A stretch of DNA of 64,000 nucleotides from Sinonovacula constricta (Eukaryota > Mollusca > Bivalvia > Cardiida > Solecurtidae): the NCBI GenBank assembly GCA_007844125.1, contig CM017568.1, positions 11,541,854-11,605,853 on the forward strand. The letters run 5' to 3'. A program made the translations under genes and the position numbers. Shown piece by piece: positions 50,679 to 64,000 of this stretch (the stretch's first letter is position 1; each line of letters opens with the position of its first letter). Under the pieces are notes generated by a model that worked only from the letters and a program-made list of their open reading frames with translations, was not told where the DNA came from and did not search any database.

Positions 50679-51515
50679 CAAGCATTTGATAGTATTGCGG
50701 GCAATCCCCTACCGGTCCCTCAAAAAGTTATGGGCCGGACACGATTTTGCTGCAAGGTCATGCAGTGACCTTGACCTTCAAGATATCGACCCAAATGTTG
50801 TTCGCGACACGTCATCTCAATATGGTGATAATTTCTGTGAAATAGTTATAAAATCTGACTTAAAATAACAAATTTATGGGGCGGACACGATTTTGCTGCA
50901 AGGTCATGCTGTGACTTTGACCTTCAAGGTATCTACCTAAATGTTGTTCGCGACACGTCATCTCAATATGGTGATTATTTCTGTGAAATAGTTGTAAAAT
51001 CAGACTTCAAATAACAAAGTTATGGGGCGGACACGATTCTGCTGCAAGGTCATGCTGTGACCTTGACCTTCAAGGTAGCGACCCAAATCTTGCTCGCGAC
51101 ACGTCATCTCAATATGGTGATCATTTCTGTGAAATAGTTTTAAAATCTGACTTCAAATAACGAAGTTATGGGTTGGACACGATTTTGCTTCAATGTCATG
51201 CTGTGACCTTGACCTTCAAGGTAGCGACCCAAATCTTGCTCACGACACATCATCTCAATATGGTGATCATATCTGTGAACTAGTTTTAAAATCCGACTTC
51301 AAATAACGAAGTTATGGGCCGGACACAATTTTGCTTCAAGGTCATGCTGTGACCTTGACCCTCAAGGTAGCGACCCAAATGTTGCGCGTGCATATAGTAC
51401 TCATTGCTACCTATTAACATACCAAGTTTCATGCGCCTAGCTTTAATAGTTTTTAAGTTTTCAAAGGATCCAGATTTTTAGCGGACAGAGAGACAGACAG
51501 ACAGACAGACAGAAG

Positions 51516-51559
<44 letters not shown>

Positions 51560-51627
51560 TACAGACGGAATGACGGACGGAGGGTAAACCTATAGTCCCC
51601 TCCGGTGTAAACACCGGTAGGGGACTA
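50679..51627. mobile_element. pearl/Helitron-like nonautonomous element with 146-bp core repeats
   Basis: The core unit begins tatggg(g/c)cggacacg at 50729, 50875, 51021, 51167 and 51313, an exact 146-bp period. Then come a (CAGA)n microsatellite (about 51490-51560), a GACGGA-rich stretch and a terminal hairpin (tcccctccggtgt, acaccggtagggga). The left end caatcccctaccggt is a partial inverse of the right end. The gene B flank has the empty site near 30889-30897 (cataataattttt). No coding capacity. Assignment to the pearl type rests on architecture recalled from bivalve elements. Confidence 0.8.
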
Positions 51628-53334
51628 ATAATTTTTCAGAGCTGCTTCTCTGTTAGAATAAATGCAAAATGTATCAAATAGGATATTACAGGTACAAAAT
51701 TGGAGTCTAACAAAGTATTTGCTGATATAAATTCATCACAGTTGCGGAGTAATGTTTTGTCCGGTCGTAACACTATTTCTTCACAATATCCACATTATAT
51801 AATAAATGTGCAGTTTTGAGAAAAACTTACACGAAAGTCCAGAATATCCCGCTTTAGCTATGGATTGTACACTAATACGTATCTCTCAGAACAATTTTTC
51901 ATGACTGTTATCTTTGCCAAGGTATTTTTTGATTGCTAAATTTCTTGTGATTTGCTAAAGTTGATCACGTGATAGAGATATTTATTTTCAGTCCTTAGAG
52001 ATATACCTGCACATCCTGCAGTCGTATCCTCGACATGTATAAAGAAAGCTAGATTCAACATAATATCTTAAAGTGTTATAATGTACACATATCTCGCTGA
52101 TAACGAAGCTTGCATACATTTTAAGGGATAACTCATTTGACAATATAAACAAAACCGCTACACTATAGTTTGATAAACGTTGATTTGATAGTAGCTTAAT
52201 CAAGACAGCAGAGTTTTGTGTTAAAGGTTAAAGATGTTGTTGGCTTTTTAAATCTCCAAATTAAATCATATAAAATAATAAAATGACAAATAATTGATAG
52301 ATATTGACCTGGTTTGATTTACCGATATAGTCTAGGCAATTGTTCAAACCAAAACATGAGAACAGGTTTATTCGAAAAACATTTTTCAAGCCTTTGAAAT
52401 TGTTGTTGCTCAGAGATAAAAACTTGTTCTTAATTGGTTCCAATAATTGAATAGCTTTCTTTTTTTAAATTTTACATCACACCGACCCAATTATGGTCAT
52501 GTTGGCGAGGTCAGTCTAATTGGTTTGTTTTGCATGTCATATAGTCGACATTATATATTAATTCGCCTAAAGCGATGAACACAGTCTCAAAATCTACAAC
52601 TGTTTCTTTATATAAAGAAAACAACGTATCCTTTCCCACCCATTTTTAACAAACGTTGGAAATTGTTTTTTTTTCATTTGCACTTTCGTTTTGAACCGAA
52701 AGAGCTAACTCGTATTTTCCTCTATATTAATACTCTATGGTTACTTCCCTTTCCAACTTTGCTCGTACAGCTGGTAGTTTGCGGTTTATTAATACAATAT
52801 TAGCATAACAAGAAAAGGCACGGATGTGAGACACTCAAGGTGGTGCAGAAAGCATACGCTTTAAACAAGATTTACAACCGACTGATAAGACCCGGAGAAG
52901 AGAGTTTAATTTTAAATAGATGACAATGATATTATTTTTAACTGAAAGATGTACAATAGTTTTAAGAAATGATAACAAATTTGATGATCACATTTTTACT
53001 GATGACACTGGATTTAATAATGTATGACACTGTTGTTAAGAGGCATCTTTAAATAACAAAAGTTACTTCAACAGTAACGTTAATTGATACTTACTTTGTT
53101 TATTGGGTTTATCGGCTCACCAACATTATTTCATTTATCTAGTGACGATGTCCACTTGCGCAGATATAGTTCTGCCTTCACTGTGAATTATAGCATGCCG
53201 TGAATTCCTGCCATGATACCACACCCAGTCAAATTATCTTGACACCGGGCTAACCAGTCGTGGAAATACCATTGTATTTGCTTCTTGAGCGCTAGCAAGG
53301 GAGCTATACCACTATAATTTTTACGACTTAGGTG

Positions 53335-53412
53335 TGTCGCTGCCCGGGTTCAAACCCTGGGCCACCCGTACCTAGAGCCGACGCTGTACCAATTGCGCTA
53401 CCAGGTCCGTTA
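53335..53412 (-). mobile_element. tRNA-derived remnant, longer copy
   Basis: A-box-like tagcgcaattggtacagcg, anticodon-like part ggctctaggtacgggtg and B-box gggtttgaacccgggc. The acceptor halves (ggacctg and cagcgac) do not pair, so a functional tRNA is unlikely. A partial oppositely oriented relative is at 53878-53935. Confidence 0.55.
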
Positions 53413-54669
53413 ATACTTTCTTTAAAGCATTTGACAAATAACGCTATTATCAATATGAACGTAGCCAATGCCTCTTACCATATATAAGAAAAGCCCCTCT
53501 GCCAGCAGCAAGTTATATTGATCGAAGATATGGTCACTTAATTGGTTTCAGATGAAATCCTTTTGTAAATAAATATCATGAAGCATGAAAAGAGAATAAT
53601 TTATTAAAAGCATTATTGCGACCGGTTGTTCTATTAAAGCCTGCCAATATGTTGAAATACTACAAGTTCAATTAAACTATGGAAGAGTTTCTCTGCCACT
53701 ATTTGATTCGCTTTCTTTGGATTTATGCTGTTTTGCTGACGATGCCAATGATCGTGATAAAAATTAACAGACGTCTAAGAATGGGTTTCCATTGATGAAA
53801 GATGTGTATGCGAGTTTATGGGCTTTATGTTACGATAAACCAAATAAAAGTCAAAACGGACATTGACGCGCAATTCCTAGAGTGTCGATTCCAGGTACGA
53901 AGGACCCGGTTTCATATCCGGGCCGCGACAAACTAATCTCTTAGACATTGTAGTGGCCTGCTTAAGCTTCCATGCGTACACTTAAGTAAATATAAGGGAA
54001 GTTTCACAACTGGTAAACCCGTTGGCAGCACACTGTAAGTGAAGCGACTTTAAGTCATGTGATCTAGGCATGCTATCCACAGTGCACGCAGTCCTATATT
54101 TTCTTCAATGAGATACATTAATGAATTGTCTCCTCTGAGTAATACCTAAATACTGGATGGTCCTTTTATTCGCTTTACTCGGTTTTTATGTTGTGCCCTT
54201 TGGAGTGTATGTTGACTTTTCTGCCTCTCTTGTGATACACAAGTTACCCATCATCTACAAACACCTCAATCTACCTTTTTAAATAACATATCTCTATAAG
54301 AGATTTTAAGCTTATATTTATGCAAAAGTAAGAAATTTCACTGTTTGTAATTGCAATATCTTCAAAAGAACAAGCGATAAAGTCCAAGAATTCCAAATAA
54401 AATGACCTACCTACTGTTAGGAATACCTCGGTTATTAACTTACAAGGGAGACCATTTCCAGGTCACCTATGTACCCATTGGACACCATCCCCGGAGGGCG
54501 AAACGATTATTGATGGGATGATGTATTCAACAAACACGCAAAATCAAAGGAATAGAGACCTTTATGCTCTATCGTAGAAATCTGTTGGATTTCTTCATCG
54601 AGTTAGTTACTCGCTCAGTTTTTCAAATGATTCAACTAGTGTTATGTCTGCTGACTGCCCTCATCTATC

Positions 54670-63919
<9,250 letters not shown>

Positions 63920-64000
63920 GTAAGAACGTATGTCATTTGCCGTGATGTTTGCCTTCTCTGTAATTGGTCAATTGTCTAAATTGTGTAAATATTCTAGGTT

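Noticed and set aside
53335..53412. Possible functional tRNA
   Set aside because: The acceptor halves do not pair and the duplicate at 32575 has lost its anticodon region.

Overview
The window is animal nuclear DNA, most likely from a bivalve mollusc. It is AT-rich, has spliced genes with GT-AG introns, and is dense in tRNA-derived SINEs, microsatellites and a Helitron/pearl-like element with tandem core repeats, which is typical of bivalves. Its main content is a local expansion of HSPA12-type (Hsp70-like) genes beside a secreted PAN plus sushi (CCP) domain gene. The species was not identified.

Layout. 1-12393: a very large imperfect palindrome. Its arms resemble the 5' flanks of the HSPA12 genes. 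They carry GGTCGGTCATGTCCC-type minisatellites and enclose a 3.4-kb CAG-rich 33-bp minisatellite. 13205-17351: HSPA12 gene A on the plus strand, six exons, intact. 19448-21561: HSPA12 relics, including a 111-bp tandem array built from exon 2 and its splice sites. 22259-23234: a nonautonomous hAT-like element with an 8-bp target duplication. 24792-30172: HSPA12 gene B (minus), with a CR1/L2-like LINE in intron 3. 33902-34257: a broken copy of the first exon of the PAN-CCP gene. 36036-39860: HSPA12 gene C (minus). 45085-45500: a decayed HSPA12 last exon. 45827-49979: HSPA12 gene D (minus). 50679-51627: a pearl-like element in the D upstream region. 54670 to beyond 64000: the PAN-CCP gene (plus), with nine sushi exons in the window.

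How it fits together. All four HSPA12 genes share one exon plan (333, 207, 160 or 163, 163, 144 and 751 nt) with matching phases, and all read through as 585 or 586 residues. Units B, C and D are direct tandem copies and A is inverted. The left palindrome arm suggests a fifth, minus-strand gene just outside the window. Gene B looks like a hybrid: its 5' flank and the start of exon 1 follow D, and the rest follows C. A truncated PAN exon travelled with the D-like 5' flank to a place upstream of B. Paralogous empty sites date several insertions (SINE, LINE, pearl-like element) as later than the duplications. No RNA genes that look functional and no CRISPR arrays were seen.
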